Shown piece by piece: positions 18,315-26,868 of a stretch of DNA of 64,000 bases (positions are counted from its first letter, which is position 1; every line of letters starts with the position of its first letter). Source of the stretch: Chryseobacterium sp. c4a (GTDB lineage Bacteria; Bacteroidota; Bacteroidia; Flavobacteriales; Weeksellaceae). The notes under the pieces are model-generated. The model was not told the DNA's origin and did no database searches. It saw only the letters and a program-made list of their open reading frames with translations. The position numbers and the translations under genes were made by a program. The stretch is taken from contig NZ_WXVU01000002.1 in assembly GCF_009900745.1 (NCBI RefSeq), positions 310,001 to 374,000 of the forward strand, written 5' to 3'.

Positions 18315-19163
18315 TTAGCTTTCTAAAAGAAATTCTTTATAATTTCCTAGAAAATCAACATCTGCTTTGATAGATTCCAGTTCCTTTAAAGCATTTCCGT
18401 GAAGTACATCTTCCCATGGGCCTTCTACATTGATAAAGAAGAAATAATTGCCCAATCCGGTTTTTAATGTTCTCGATTCAATTTTACTAAGGTTCATTTT
18501 TCTCCAGGCAAAAACAGATAAAACCTGATGTAACCCTCCAGGATGATCTTCAGGAAGGGTAACCAGCATTCCGGATTTTTCACCTAATGTTTCCAGTTGG
18601 CTGTTATCATATTTGTTTTGTTGCTTAGAAATAATGATAAATCGGGTGTGATTTTGTTCAAAATCCTGAATATTACGGTTGATGATGTTTAAACCGTATA
18701 GGTTAGCTGCAAATTGATTCGCTACTGCAGCTACTTTAGAATCTTTATTTTCTGAAACAAATTTAGCTGCCGCTGCTGTAGAAGAAATATCCTGTTTAGG
18801 AATTCCTTTGTAATGAGTATCTAAAAAATGAAAGCTCTGAGCAAGAGCCTGCGGATGCGAATAAATCCTTTCGATTTCCTCAATGGAATTTTCAGGATGA
18901 ATCATCAGGTGGTGGGCAATGGGCATTACAGCTTCTGCTTCAATTTTAATAGACGGTGTCTTATACAAATAATCCAGCGTCATTGATACGGTGCCTTCTA
19001 TGGAGTTTTCCAAAGGGACAACAGCCTTGAGGGCTTCTCCGCTTTCTACTGCACCAAAACAATCCAGAATGCTGGCTTGTGGTAAAAGCTCATCATCAGG
19101 AAAAAGCTGTGCAGCGGCAAGTTGAGTAAAGCTGGCATGAGGCCCCAAAAATGCAATCTTCAT
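18315..19163 (-). CDS. pheA: Prephenate dehydratase
   Basis: The protein has 282 residues: a PDT domain followed by an ACT domain. The start MKIAFLGPHASFTQLAA and the substrate motif NHTRFIII (preceded by Asp-Phe-Glu-Gln) are conserved. The ACT domain has DHPGGLHQVLSVFAW and KIESRTLK, the ESRP-like phenylalanine-binding site. It converts prephenate to phenylpyruvate and is likely feedback-inhibited by phenylalanine. No chorismate mutase is fused. Confidence 0.94.
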   Translation of the reverse strand: MKIAFLGPHASFTQLAAAQLFPDDELLPQASILDCFGAVESGEALKAVVPLENSIEGTVSMTLDYLYKTPSIKIEAEAVMPIAHHLMIHPENSIEEIERIYSHPQALAQSFHFLDTHYKGIPKQDISSTAAAAKFVSENKDSKVAAVANQFAANLYGLNIINRNIQDFEQNHTRFIIISKQQNKYDNSQLETLGEKSGMLVTLPEDHPGGLHQVLSVFAWRKMNLSKIESRTLKTGLGNYFFFINVEGPWEDVLHGNALKELESIKADVDFLGNYKEFLLES

Positions 19164-19295
19164 AATATTGTTATAAGGTATAGGTTAATACAAGGTGCAA
19201 AGGTGCGAATTAATTAGTAAATAGATGAGGTTATGAAGGAATAGTTGGTGATGATCATTTCTATTTTCTCACTCTATGTCTCCTGTCTCAATTTT

Positions 19296-19724
19296 TTATA
19301 ATGCATCTTTTGGAGTGCTCTTCCAGTTGGCTTCAATAATTTTCATCAGAAAATCCGGACACTTCATGATTTTATTGGTTTGGGCATCTAAAAAGAAAAG
19401 GGTAGTGGAGGCTTCGGTAATTTTAGTATGCTCTTCATTGTAAATTTCATATTCAAATTCAATTTTTACTCCGGGGATTTTTTTAATATAAGTGTGAATT
19501 TCTAGATTTTGATCATACAAAGCTGGGCGAATATACTTAATTTTGTACTCCGAAACAGGAAGCCAAATTCCTTGGTTTTCAATTTCATCGTATGAAATTC
19601 CTATACTTCTGAAGAGCTCAACGCGGGCAACTTCAAGGTACTCAGCATAGTTACCGTAGTATACATATTTCATGGGGTCTGTTTCTGCGTAACGTACTCG
19701 TATTGAGTGTGTTGTGTGTATCAT
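19296..19724 (-). CDS. YbgC/FadM-like acyl-CoA thioesterase
   Basis: The protein has 142 residues from the ATG at 19724; one at 19745 would add 7. It is a 4HBT hotdog protein with the signature RVRYAETDPMKYVYYGNYAEY, where the Asp of ETDPM is the expected catalytic residue. It hydrolyses short or aromatic acyl-CoA. A TATATTTG box at 19747-19754 fits the later start. Confidence 0.88.
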   Translation of the reverse strand: MIHTTHSIRVRYAETDPMKYVYYGNYAEYLEVARVELFRSIGISYDEIENQGIWLPVSEYKIKYIRPALYDQNLEIHTYIKKIPGVKIEFEYEIYNEEHTKITEASTTLFFLDAQTNKIMKCPDFLMKIIEANWKSTPKDAL

Positions 19725-19746
19725 TTTAGGTCTTAAATTATACATA

Positions 19747-19754
19747 CAAATATA
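19747..19754 (-). promoter_or_regulatory. -7 box of the 4HBT thioesterase
   Basis: TATATTTG on the minus strand lies 22 nt before the ATG at 19724. Confidence 0.5.
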
Positions 19755-19860
19755 TTTTTAAATAATCAATACCCGCAATATTTTTTTTTAAAAAGAAAAA
19801 ATTCGACCTTTGTCTCCCTTCTAAAAACAGTACAAACAAAAGAATAATCAGGGCATAAAA

Positions 19861-21315
19861 ATGGATGACAATTTAATGATGATATGGCAGAAATGCCTTC
19901 AGTTTATGCGCGATAACCTGAACGCAGCTGAAGATAATTCTGACCTGAAAAAACTTGAAAAATCTTTCGATATGTTATTTGATAAGGTACAGCCACTTTC
20001 ATTAGTAGCTAATAACCTTACACTTATCGTACCGAGCGATTTTTACAAGGAATATATAGAGGATAATTACTTGTCCTTACTTTCTGCTGCCCTGAAGAAA
20101 AATGTAGGAAAAGGAGTTAAATTATGGTATTCCGTAATGGAAAACAGACCTAAAGGTGAAGAAAAACCGGTTACCATGAACATGAAGGGACAAAGCGTTC
20201 CTACTCCAAAAACACAGGAAACAATGCCACAAGGATTCTCAGCTAATATTGTAAACCCTTTTGTGGTACCTGGAATCAGAAAAGTAAATATCGATTCTAA
20301 CCTGAAACCAGACTATTCTTTTGATAGCTATGTAGAAGGAGAAAGCAATAAATTTGCTGCTACTGTAGCAAGATCTATTGCTAAAAGACCAGGAGCTACA
20401 GCATTCAACCCTTTATTCTTATATGGTGGGTATGGAGTTGGAAAAACCCACTTAGGTCAGGCCGTTGGTCTTGAAGTAAAGAATCAGTTTCCAGACAAAG
20501 TAGTTCTTTACTTATCTTCAGAAAAATTCATTCAGCAGTTTATTTCTGCTGCAAAAGCACATAAGCAAACAGAGTTTGCCAACTTCTATCAAATGGTAGA
20601 TGTTCTGATTATTGATGATATTCAATTTTTATCAGGAAAATCAGCGACTCAGGATAGTTTCTTCCACATTTTTGATCACTTGCATCAAAACGGAAAACAG
20701 ATCATTCTTACTTCAGATAAAGCACCAGCAGACATTATGGATATTCAGGACAGAATTGTTTCTCGTTTCAAATGGGGACTTTCTGCAGAAATCAAATCTC
20801 CGGATTTATCTACAAGAAGACAGATCATTGAAGATAAATTAAGCCGAGACGGAATCGTTCTTCCGGGAGATATGCTTGATTTCCTTGCGGTTGAAACTAA
20901 GACAAACGTAAGAGAATTAATTGGAGTTATCAACTCAGTAATTGCATATTCTACAGTATATAAGAGAGATTTAAGCCTTGAGTTATTAAAGGAAACGATC
21001 AACAGAATTGCAGCCAACCAAAAGAAGGTTATCAATATTCCTTATATTCAGGAAGTGGTATGCGACTATTTTGGAATCAAAAAAGAGCAGCTTCTATCCA
21101 AAACAAGAAAAAGAGAGATCGCATTACCAAGACAATTGGCCATGTATTTCTCAAAAGAGTTTACCAATTCCACATTCACTAAGATTGGTGAAGAAATGGG
21201 CGGAAAAGACCACTCTACGGTAATGTATGCTTGTGATACGATCAAAGATGTTTCTAAGATTGATAAAGAAATCAAGAAATACGTTAAAGATCTTACCGAA
21301 AGAATTAAGCAGTAA
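19861..21315 (+). CDS. dnaA: Chromosomal replication initiator protein
   Basis: The protein has 484 residues. It has the N-terminal DnaB/DiaA interaction domain, a linker (about 95-140), an AAA+ core with Walker A GGYGVGKT (189-196) and Walker B VLIIDDIQFL, and a C-terminal DnaA-box domain ending with GGKDHSTVMYACDTI. It opens oriC in its ATP form. Neither flanking spacer contains TTATNCACA boxes, so the origin is not evident beside the gene. dnaN is not adjacent. Confidence 0.97.
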   Translation: MDDNLMMIWQKCLQFMRDNLNAAEDNSDLKKLEKSFDMLFDKVQPLSLVANNLTLIVPSDFYKEYIEDNYLSLLSAALKKNVGKGVKLWYSVMENRPKGEEKPVTMNMKGQSVPTPKTQETMPQGFSANIVNPFVVPGIRKVNIDSNLKPDYSFDSYVEGESNKFAATVARSIAKRPGATAFNPLFLYGGYGVGKTHLGQAVGLEVKNQFPDKVVLYLSSEKFIQQFISAAKAHKQTEFANFYQMVDVLIIDDIQFLSGKSATQDSFFHIFDHLHQNGKQIILTSDKAPADIMDIQDRIVSRFKWGLSAEIKSPDLSTRRQIIEDKLSRDGIVLPGDMLDFLAVETKTNVRELIGVINSVIAYSTVYKRDLSLELLKETINRIAANQKKVINIPYIQEVVCDYFGIKKEQLLSKTRKREIALPRQLAMYFSKEFTNSTFTKIGEEMGGKDHSTVMYACDTIKDVSKIDKEIKKYVKDLTERIKQ

Positions 21316-21340
21316 GGAGATCTTAATCTAAAATATTTAA

Positions 21341-21370
21341 AAATGAAGAATAGTTGTATTCTTCATTTTT
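21341..21370 (+). terminator. dnaA terminator
   Basis: The arms AAATGAAGAAT and ATTCTTCATTT are followed by T residues. Confidence 0.8.
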
Positions 21371-21374
21371 TATT

Positions 21375-21382
21375 TAGTTTTG
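21375..21382 (+). promoter_or_regulatory. -7 box of the phosphatase operon
   Basis: TAGTTTTG lies 48 nt before the ATG, directly after the dnaA terminator. Confidence 0.45.
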
Positions 21383-21430
21383 TTACAGCAATCCATTTTG
21401 ATTGCCGATTAATTTATTAAATATCAGACT

Positions 21431-21883
21431 ATGAAAATCCTGATGGTTTGCCTTGGAAATATTTGCAGAAGTCCTTTAGCAGAAGGAATTATGAAAACAA
21501 AAGTGCCGGAAAATTTTGTGGTAGACTCTGCCGGAACGATTTCTATGCATGAAGGTGAACATCCGGATAAGAGAGCCATTACAACAGCAGCTAATCATAG
21601 TGTTGATATTTCCAGACAAAGATCCAGGCCTATCACAAGAGCAGATTATGAAACTTTTGATAAAATCTACTGTATGGATACAGGTGTGCTTGAAGATGTT
21701 GTTTCCAAAGCTAAAAATGAAGAAGAACGTCAGAAAATATCATTGTTTCTGGAGGTATTGGGAGATCGCGAAAATGCTGAGGTTCCGGATCCCTATTGGG
21801 GAGATATGAAAGATTTTGAAAATGTTTTCCAGCTTTTGGAGAAGGGATGTGATGCCATTAGAAAGCAAATCCTAATAACATAA
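21431..21883 (+). CDS. Low-molecular-weight protein-tyrosine phosphatase
   Basis: The protein has 150 residues. The P-loop is C7-L-G-N-I-C-R13-S and the general-acid Asp is in VPDPYWG. It removes phosphate from phosphotyrosine. No tyrosine kinase or polysaccharide export genes lie nearby, so a role in exopolysaccharide control is not indicated by context. It starts a four- or five-gene rightward group (to 24401) with gaps of 2-9 nt. Confidence 0.93.
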   Translation: MKILMVCLGNICRSPLAEGIMKTKVPENFVVDSAGTISMHEGEHPDKRAITTAANHSVDISRQRSRPITRADYETFDKIYCMDTGVLEDVVSKAKNEEERQKISLFLEVLGDRENAEVPDPYWGDMKDFENVFQLLEKGCDAIRKQILIT

Positions 21884-21885
21884 TC

Positions 21886-22386
21886 ATGAAAAAACTATTA
21901 TTATTGCTTGTACTTGGCTTTAATTTCTTTTTCGCTCAAACGAAAGATGAAAAAGAAATACTTAAAGTAATGGATGACTTTATGGAAAGTATTAAAACAA
22001 GAAATGAAGCTCAATACCTGTCGTTATTTCAGGAACCTGTACTTTGGACTGGAATCTATAAAGACAGGACACAGGCGAAACGTCTGGAGAAAAATCCTAA
22101 AGCAGAATATTATTTTGCTGATGATTATAAAGCTTTCATCAAAGGCTTTAAAGATGACAAGTCTGAAGAAAAATTTGACAATATTAAAATCGTTGAAGAT
22201 GGAGCGGTAGCTTCTGCCAATTTCGATTACAGTTTTTGGTATGACGGAAAAATGGAAAACTGGGGAAAAGAAATCTGGATGCTGATGAAGATTAACGGAA
22301 TTTGGAAAATAACCTCTGTAACCTTCTCCATGGATCTTGCAAAATACTTCCCACAACCATCATTAAACGAAAGAACTAAAAAATAA
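21886..22386 (+). CDS. Secreted NTF2/SnoaL-like protein
   Basis: The protein has 166 residues with a signal peptide (MKKLLLLLVLGFNFFFAQ). The mature part reads EILKVMDDFMESIKTRNEAQ, then a beta-sheet ending in MLMKINGIWKITSVTFSM, which fits the DUF4440/SnoaL cone fold. It has no recognised catalytic residues. It lies 2 nt after the phosphatase. A similar fold recurs at 51043. Confidence 0.7.
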   Translation: MKKLLLLLVLGFNFFFAQTKDEKEILKVMDDFMESIKTRNEAQYLSLFQEPVLWTGIYKDRTQAKRLEKNPKAEYYFADDYKAFIKGFKDDKSEEKFDNIKIVEDGAVASANFDYSFWYDGKMENWGKEIWMLMKINGIWKITSVTFSMDLAKYFPQPSLNERTKK

Positions 22387-22390
22387 AACA

Positions 22391-23089
22391 ATGCTTTTTT
22401 TACTCCCTGCCTACTTATCAGAAAATACCTCTATCACTCATTTTGCACCTGTTATTAAGGAATATATTATGCAAACTGATTACTTCTTCGTGGAAAATGA
22501 GAAAACCGCTAGAAAGGTCGTTAAATTCTTTGCTCCTGAAAAGAAACAGGCTGATCTGAAACTATTTTTATTGGATAAGTATACGGAAAATGCTGATATT
22601 AAAGAAGCCCAGCAACTTATGCTGAAAGGACAGGACTTCGGATTGCTTTCAGAAGCAGGGCTGCCGTGTATTGCAGATCCGGGAAATCTGATGGTAAAAT
22701 GGTGTCACGAGAAAAATATCCGTGTTATTCCTATCTCAGGGCCATCATCTATTATTCTGGCTTTAATATCCAGTGGGTTTAATGGACAGGAATTTACCTT
22801 CCACGGATACCTTCCCATTGATAAAGGAGAGAAAAAGAAGCAAATGATGAATCTTGAAGGACTGGTTCAAAAAAAAGGGTATTCGCAGATTTTTATGGAA
22901 ACACCATATAGAAATAATCAGCTTATTGAAGACCTATTGAAGTTTTTATCTCCCAATACGAAGCTTTGTATTGCGGCCAATATTAATGATCCGGAACATG
23001 AATTTATCAAAACGAAAACAATAAAAGACTGGCAGAAACAAAAGCCTGAGCTTCATAAAGTTCCTGCTGTCTTTGTATTAGGAAAATAA
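22391..23089 (+). CDS. Tetrapyrrole methylase family (RsmI-like) methyltransferase
   Basis: The protein has 232 residues. It resembles RsmI, the 16S rRNA C1402 2'-O-methyltransferase, with SEAGLPCIADPG, a SAM-binding VIPISGPSSIILALISSGF and ETPYRNN. The N-terminus lacks the usual RsmI start with LYVVATPIGN: it begins LFLLPAYLSENT. It is therefore probably a Bacteroidota RsmI paralogue, and the exact methyl acceptor is unknown. Confidence 0.8.
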   Translation: MLFLLPAYLSENTSITHFAPVIKEYIMQTDYFFVENEKTARKVVKFFAPEKKQADLKLFLLDKYTENADIKEAQQLMLKGQDFGLLSEAGLPCIADPGNLMVKWCHEKNIRVIPISGPSSIILALISSGFNGQEFTFHGYLPIDKGEKKKQMMNLEGLVQKKGYSQIFMETPYRNNQLIEDLLKFLSPNTKLCIAANINDPEHEFIKTKTIKDWQKQKPELHKVPAVFVLGK

Positions 23090-23095
23090 AAAACA

Positions 23096-23386
23096 ATGAT
23101 GAAAAATAACCCATTTCTTACCGTTTTTCTATTAGTTTGTATTGAGGTATTGCTTATTAAATACCTTGATTATATAGATTTTAGGATGAGAATGGGGGAA
23201 GGTTTGCCTTTAGCTATTGCTTGTTTTTCCATTCCGGGAATTTCGCTTTTTCTTACTTTGTTTATCGGAGAGTCTAAGTATAAAAAAGGATTTAAATATT
23301 TTACTTTTTTCATAATAGGTATTTCCATTTTGGCCTTTATTGCACTAAGTTATTTAGCAGCATTGGGAAGGGCGTATCAACATTAA
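23096..23386 (+). CDS. Small membrane protein of unknown function
   Basis: The protein has 96 residues with three hydrophobic segments (8-25, 36-62, 70-90). I recognise no family. It is linked to the neighbours by gaps of 6 and 4 nt, so it is probably part of the operon. The start could be the next codon, also ATG. Confidence 0.55.
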   Translation: MMKNNPFLTVFLLVCIEVLLIKYLDYIDFRMRMGEGLPLAIACFSIPGISLFLTLFIGESKYKKGFKYFTFFIIGISILAFIALSYLAALGRAYQH

Positions 23387-23390
23387 GAAT

Positions 23391-24401
23391 ATGAAAAAAA
23401 CGGTCATAGATTATCTGAATTTTTGTCTGGCAGGCGTTTTTGTAGTGCTGGTTATTTTGTATGGAATCACTTTAGTGAATAAGAAGGAATTTAATAAACT
23501 AAGCTGGTCGGTAAAAATCATAAGTGTAGAACCAAATTCAACAGATGAGAAATCCGGGATGCTAAAGATTCTTGATGCTGTTTTTATCAATACCTTTAAT
23601 CAATCTGAAAATAGATTAGATTTTAATTCTCCTAAATTAATTATTTCAAAAAAAGGTTCCGATTCCGCCTATTCCTGGTCACAGGATGATTTACTGCCTG
23701 ATTCTTTATCTATTAAATATTATTCTGTTGAAGAGAAAAAGTTCTATCAGCTACATACAAAACTTCCCTTAGAAAAAATGGAAAGTTCGTTGAAGAATAA
23801 AACGTTGGGAGCTAATTTACGAGTGGAGATTCTACCGAAAGGAAAAATCTCTTTGAAGATTGAACCTTCGGGTAGTAAGAATGTTGAATCAGCAGTAATA
23901 GGAAATTTCCAGGCAAAAGAATTTCCTGGAACGTTGAAAATGTTGGTCTATAGAAAGTATTCAGGTGATGAATATAATGATTTTCCTTCTCTAAAAGGAG
24001 TCTCAGAGTATTCGGATCTTCTTACTCAAAAATATTCATGGCTAGCAAAAATTGAAACGGAGAACGCTGAGAAAATTTCTGAAATTTCAGCTTATGCATT
24101 TGACGATAAATCAATGAAAACTGATGATGAAACATTTGAAGAAGTAAAGCTAAGAAATCTTCCCAATAGATTTTTAATAGACTGGGGAAATACACAGAAA
24201 TATGGAAGCAACTATTCTTTTGACAGTCAGGAAATTTTGGATGCATTTAAAGATCTGAATCAAGTAAAAGGAAATGAACCCATCGTTATTACTTTTAAAG
24301 TCTTTAAAAATGCTTTTCCAAAAGCAGAAATTTCGAAAGCGGGGATAACAATTCCTTTAAAAGATGTTTACCCGGATCTTCCCACGAAATATGCAAATTA
24401 A
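23391..24401 (+). CDS. Membrane-anchored protein of unknown function
   Basis: The protein has 336 residues with one N-terminal membrane helix (about 8-29, LAGVFVVLVILYGITL) and a large non-cytoplasmic domain. No domain is recognised. It starts 4 nt after the small membrane gene and probably works with it. A terminator follows. Confidence 0.6.
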   Translation: MKKTVIDYLNFCLAGVFVVLVILYGITLVNKKEFNKLSWSVKIISVEPNSTDEKSGMLKILDAVFINTFNQSENRLDFNSPKLIISKKGSDSAYSWSQDDLLPDSLSIKYYSVEEKKFYQLHTKLPLEKMESSLKNKTLGANLRVEILPKGKISLKIEPSGSKNVESAVIGNFQAKEFPGTLKMLVYRKYSGDEYNDFPSLKGVSEYSDLLTQKYSWLAKIETENAEKISEISAYAFDDKSMKTDDETFEEVKLRNLPNRFLIDWGNTQKYGSNYSFDSQEILDAFKDLNQVKGNEPIVITFKVFKNAFPKAEISKAGITIPLKDVYPDLPTKYAN

Positions 24402-24405
24402 AATA

Positions 24406-24436
24406 AAAGCCGAAATTCAGTAAAGTTTCGGCTTTG
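24406..24436. terminator. Terminator between convergent genes
   Basis: The stem AAAGCCGAAA / TTTCGGCTTT lies at 24406-24435. Confidence 0.82.
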
Positions 24437-24456
24437 TTAATTGATAAGAAAATTTA

Positions 24457-25299
24457 TTACTTTTTCTTTTTCCATTTTCTCCAAAGAGCGATGATAACGG
24501 GGATGAGTAGTAAGAAAGGCCAAAAAGAAATCATTCCTAATAAAAAGGCCACAAAACTGTTCCAGCCTTCTGTAAGAGAATCTACAAAACGACTTCCGAA
24601 GCCGATTTTTGAAGTGGCAGAACTTCTTACTTTTTCTTTATATAAAGTTAACTCTAAAGTACTATAATTTACACGGTCATCTATAAAGCGTAGTCTTCCC
24701 TCTGCAATATCAATCTCATCTTCCAACGCACGAATCTTTTCCTGGATCTCCAACATATCTTTTGTAGTGGCAGCACTTTTAAGCATATCCCTGTATTTTT
24801 CAAGATAAATTTTCTTGTTGGCTAATTTGATGGATACATCAGTATATTCTTCAGTAACATCATCTGAGGAAATATTTTTTGATAGAACAGAACCTACACC
24901 ATCAGAGAATGAGTTTACAAGTGCATCAAATTTCTTATGAGGAACCCGGATGCTTAGACTCATTGTTTCATTCATATCTGTATTTTGGAATTCTTCTTTC
25001 TGGATATAAGCATTGTTCTTTTTTAAAATTTCATTGACTTGGTTTTGAGTTTTCTTGATATCTCCCACTTGGATTCTCATATTCCCGTTTTTAATGATTT
25101 TTCTGGAGATACTATCCTTTAAAGGGTTTGTTGTATTGGGTATTTCTGCAGCAGAAGGTGGCGGTGGAATATTGCCTGCTATTTTATCCTCATCAATGAT
25201 TTCTACTAAATCTGCATTTACAGATAGCGGTTTATCAGCTTTTTGTTTACTGCAGTTAATAAGAGTAAGGCATAATAAAGTGAATAGTATCGTTCTCAT
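24457..25299 (-). CDS. DUF4349 lipoprotein
   Basis: The protein has 280 residues. The lipobox is LINC at about residue 16. The central region IKNGNMRIQVGDIKKTQNQV and a coiled-coil stretch (MLEIQEKIRALEDEIDIAEG) precede a C-terminal membrane helix (AFLLGMISFWPFLLLIPVII) and a KWKKKK tail. This is the DUF4349 layout; function is unknown. Both a lipid anchor and a C-terminal helix are present. Confidence 0.82.
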   Translation of the reverse strand: MRTILFTLLCLTLINCSKQKADKPLSVNADLVEIIDEDKIAGNIPPPPSAAEIPNTTNPLKDSISRKIIKNGNMRIQVGDIKKTQNQVNEILKKNNAYIQKEEFQNTDMNETMSLSIRVPHKKFDALVNSFSDGVGSVLSKNISSDDVTEEYTDVSIKLANKKIYLEKYRDMLKSAATTKDMLEIQEKIRALEDEIDIAEGRLRFIDDRVNYSTLELTLYKEKVRSSATSKIGFGSRFVDSLTEGWNSFVAFLLGMISFWPFLLLIPVIIALWRKWKKKK

Positions 25300-25386
25300 G
25301 GAAAGTTAATTTTTCATGAATACTATCAAAAACTATGCTTAGAAAGTCAAGGGGGCAGAATTATTTAAAAGTACAGGTCAAACACT

Positions 25387-25860
25387 CTAATATCTTATTC
25401 CGGTCTTTTTGAGAATAAAGCTTAAAAGCCAGATCGGACCAATCAATAGGAATTGGATATCTTTAAGGAAAGACGGTTTCTTACCTTCTATTTTATGTCC
25501 GATAAACTGGAAAACCCATGTAATGACGAAAACACCGAGATAAAGAATCCAGGAGTGCTTTTCGAGGCTGATATTAGTAAGGTAGATAAAATGTTCTGCT
25601 AAAAACATTATTAAAATCATGGTGATTCCTATGAGTAAAGACAGTCTTAGATAATATAAACTGATCAGAATAACTGCAATAAAACTTACTATACTAATGC
25701 ATCCAAAGTAAGAAATACAAAAATGGGGGGAAGGTATCAGGGAAATAAATCCTAGAATAGAACAAAAAATTAAAGGAACACAAAACCAATGAATGAACTT
25801 GTTAGTCGCATTTCTATGGCTTTTACTATACTCTGCAAATAATAAATCAACCTTTCTCAT
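25387..25860 (-). CDS. Mpo1-like (DUF962) membrane protein
   Basis: The protein has 157 residues with about four hydrophobic segments. The N-terminal AEYSKSHRNATNKFIHWFCVP and the later FIGHKIEGKKPSF carry the conserved histidines of the Mpo1 family, which holds iron-dependent 2-hydroxy fatty acid alpha-oxidases in yeast. The C-terminal ending IGPIWLLSF is also typical. Activity in bacteria is an inference from the family. Confidence 0.85.
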   Translation of the reverse strand: MRKVDLLFAEYSKSHRNATNKFIHWFCVPLIFCSILGFISLIPSPHFCISYFGCISIVSFIAVILISLYYLRLSLLIGITMILIMFLAEHFIYLTNISLEKHSWILYLGVFVITWVFQFIGHKIEGKKPSFLKDIQFLLIGPIWLLSFILKKTGIRY

Positions 25861-25898
25861 ACTGACAGGAATTGGATTAGTGCTAAAATAATAAAATT

Positions 25899-25929
25899 TT
25901 GTAATCAGTGATAAGTTTGCTTACATTTG
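25899..25929 (+). promoter_or_regulatory. Promoter of the efflux AraC gene
   Basis: TTG (25899-25901) is separated by 20 nt from TACATTTG (25922-25929). The box ends 4 nt before the ATG, so the transcript is probably leaderless. Confidence 0.6.
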
Positions 25930-25933
25930 TCTT

Positions 25934-26779
25934 ATGTCTGCCTTAGAAAAATTCGGAGTTGAAATTTTTACGCAAAAAAATATTTTCGAGAGAATCGCTG
26001 TTGATAAACCTTTCCGTCCCGAAAATCCCGCATTTATTTTTATTAAATCCGGAACGATAAAACTTCGCCAGCACTTCAGTGATCTGGAGGTTTCTGCCAA
26101 TATGTTTATGGTGACCGATCCCCAAACTATTTATGAAGTAGTAGCTGTAAGTGACGATTTTCAATCCAGAATGGTTTCCTATAAAAGAGAATTTATTTCT
26201 GCTTTGTCTTTGAAATTCAACAGGCTGATTACCTATCGATATTTCAGACAACAGATGAACAAAGGAGTTCCTTTCCCTGAAAATGAAATGGAGGTGGTAT
26301 GGAAAAGCGTAAACTTCCTCAAATACATCCTTGATTCTGAAACTGAAATGTTGTATAAAAAAGAAATGGTAGAACATCTTTTTTCTGTATTTTGCTATCA
26401 AATGGCTGGGATTATTTCCAAAGAAGACAATAATTCTATGAATCAGATGTCCAGACAGGAAGAGATTGTTTTTGTTTTTCTCACAGATCTTTCAGAACAT
26501 CACCTCACTGAAAGAACAGTTGAGTTCTATGCCGAAAGACAATCCATTACAACCAGACATCTATCATCGGTAGTGAAGGAAGTGACAGGGAAGACCGCCA
26601 GTCATGTCATTGCTCTAATTGTGATTAATGAAGCAAAAGTCCTTTTAAACTCTTCCAGCAAACCGGTATCTGAGATTTCTTCTATCCTTGGTTTTAGTGA
26701 TCAATATGCATTTTCTCACTTTTTTAAAAAGCATCTGAAAGTAAGCCCAAGACAATACAGACATCAGTTCGAAAATTAG
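25934..26779 (+). CDS. AraC family transcriptional regulator
   Basis: The protein has 281 residues. It has an N-terminal cupin-like sensor half (about 1-170) and a C-terminal AraC HTH pair with PVSEISSILGFSDQYAFSHF and KHLKVSPRQYR. It lies 89 nt upstream of the TolC/HlyD/MFS operon in the same direction and is the obvious candidate regulator of it. The operon has its own promoter at 26818. Confidence 0.9.
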   Translation: MSALEKFGVEIFTQKNIFERIAVDKPFRPENPAFIFIKSGTIKLRQHFSDLEVSANMFMVTDPQTIYEVVAVSDDFQSRMVSYKREFISALSLKFNRLITYRYFRQQMNKGVPFPENEMEVVWKSVNFLKYILDSETEMLYKKEMVEHLFSVFCYQMAGIISKEDNNSMNQMSRQEEIVFVFLTDLSEHHLTERTVEFYAERQSITTRHLSSVVKEVTGKTASHVIALIVINEAKVLLNSSSKPVSEISSILGFSDQYAFSHFFKKHLKVSPRQYRHQFEN

Positions 26780-26817
26780 AATCCTACATTTGAACATCTT
26801 TTTCCAGAAATCAAACA

Positions 26818-26848
26818 TTTGATTGATTTTGTTGTTGCCCTAACTTTG
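26818..26848 (+). promoter_or_regulatory. Promoter of the efflux operon
   Basis: TTTG (26818-26821) is separated by 19 nt from TAACTTTG (26841-26848), which lies 20 nt before the ATG. This is one of the best promoters in the window. Confidence 0.65.
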
Positions 26849-26868
26849 CATCTGTAAAACAAGGTAAA

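Noticed and set aside
19746-19860. Replication origin beside dnaA
   Set aside because: No TTATNCACA-type boxes or 13-mer cluster in either flank of dnaA; AT-richness alone is not distinctive in this genome.
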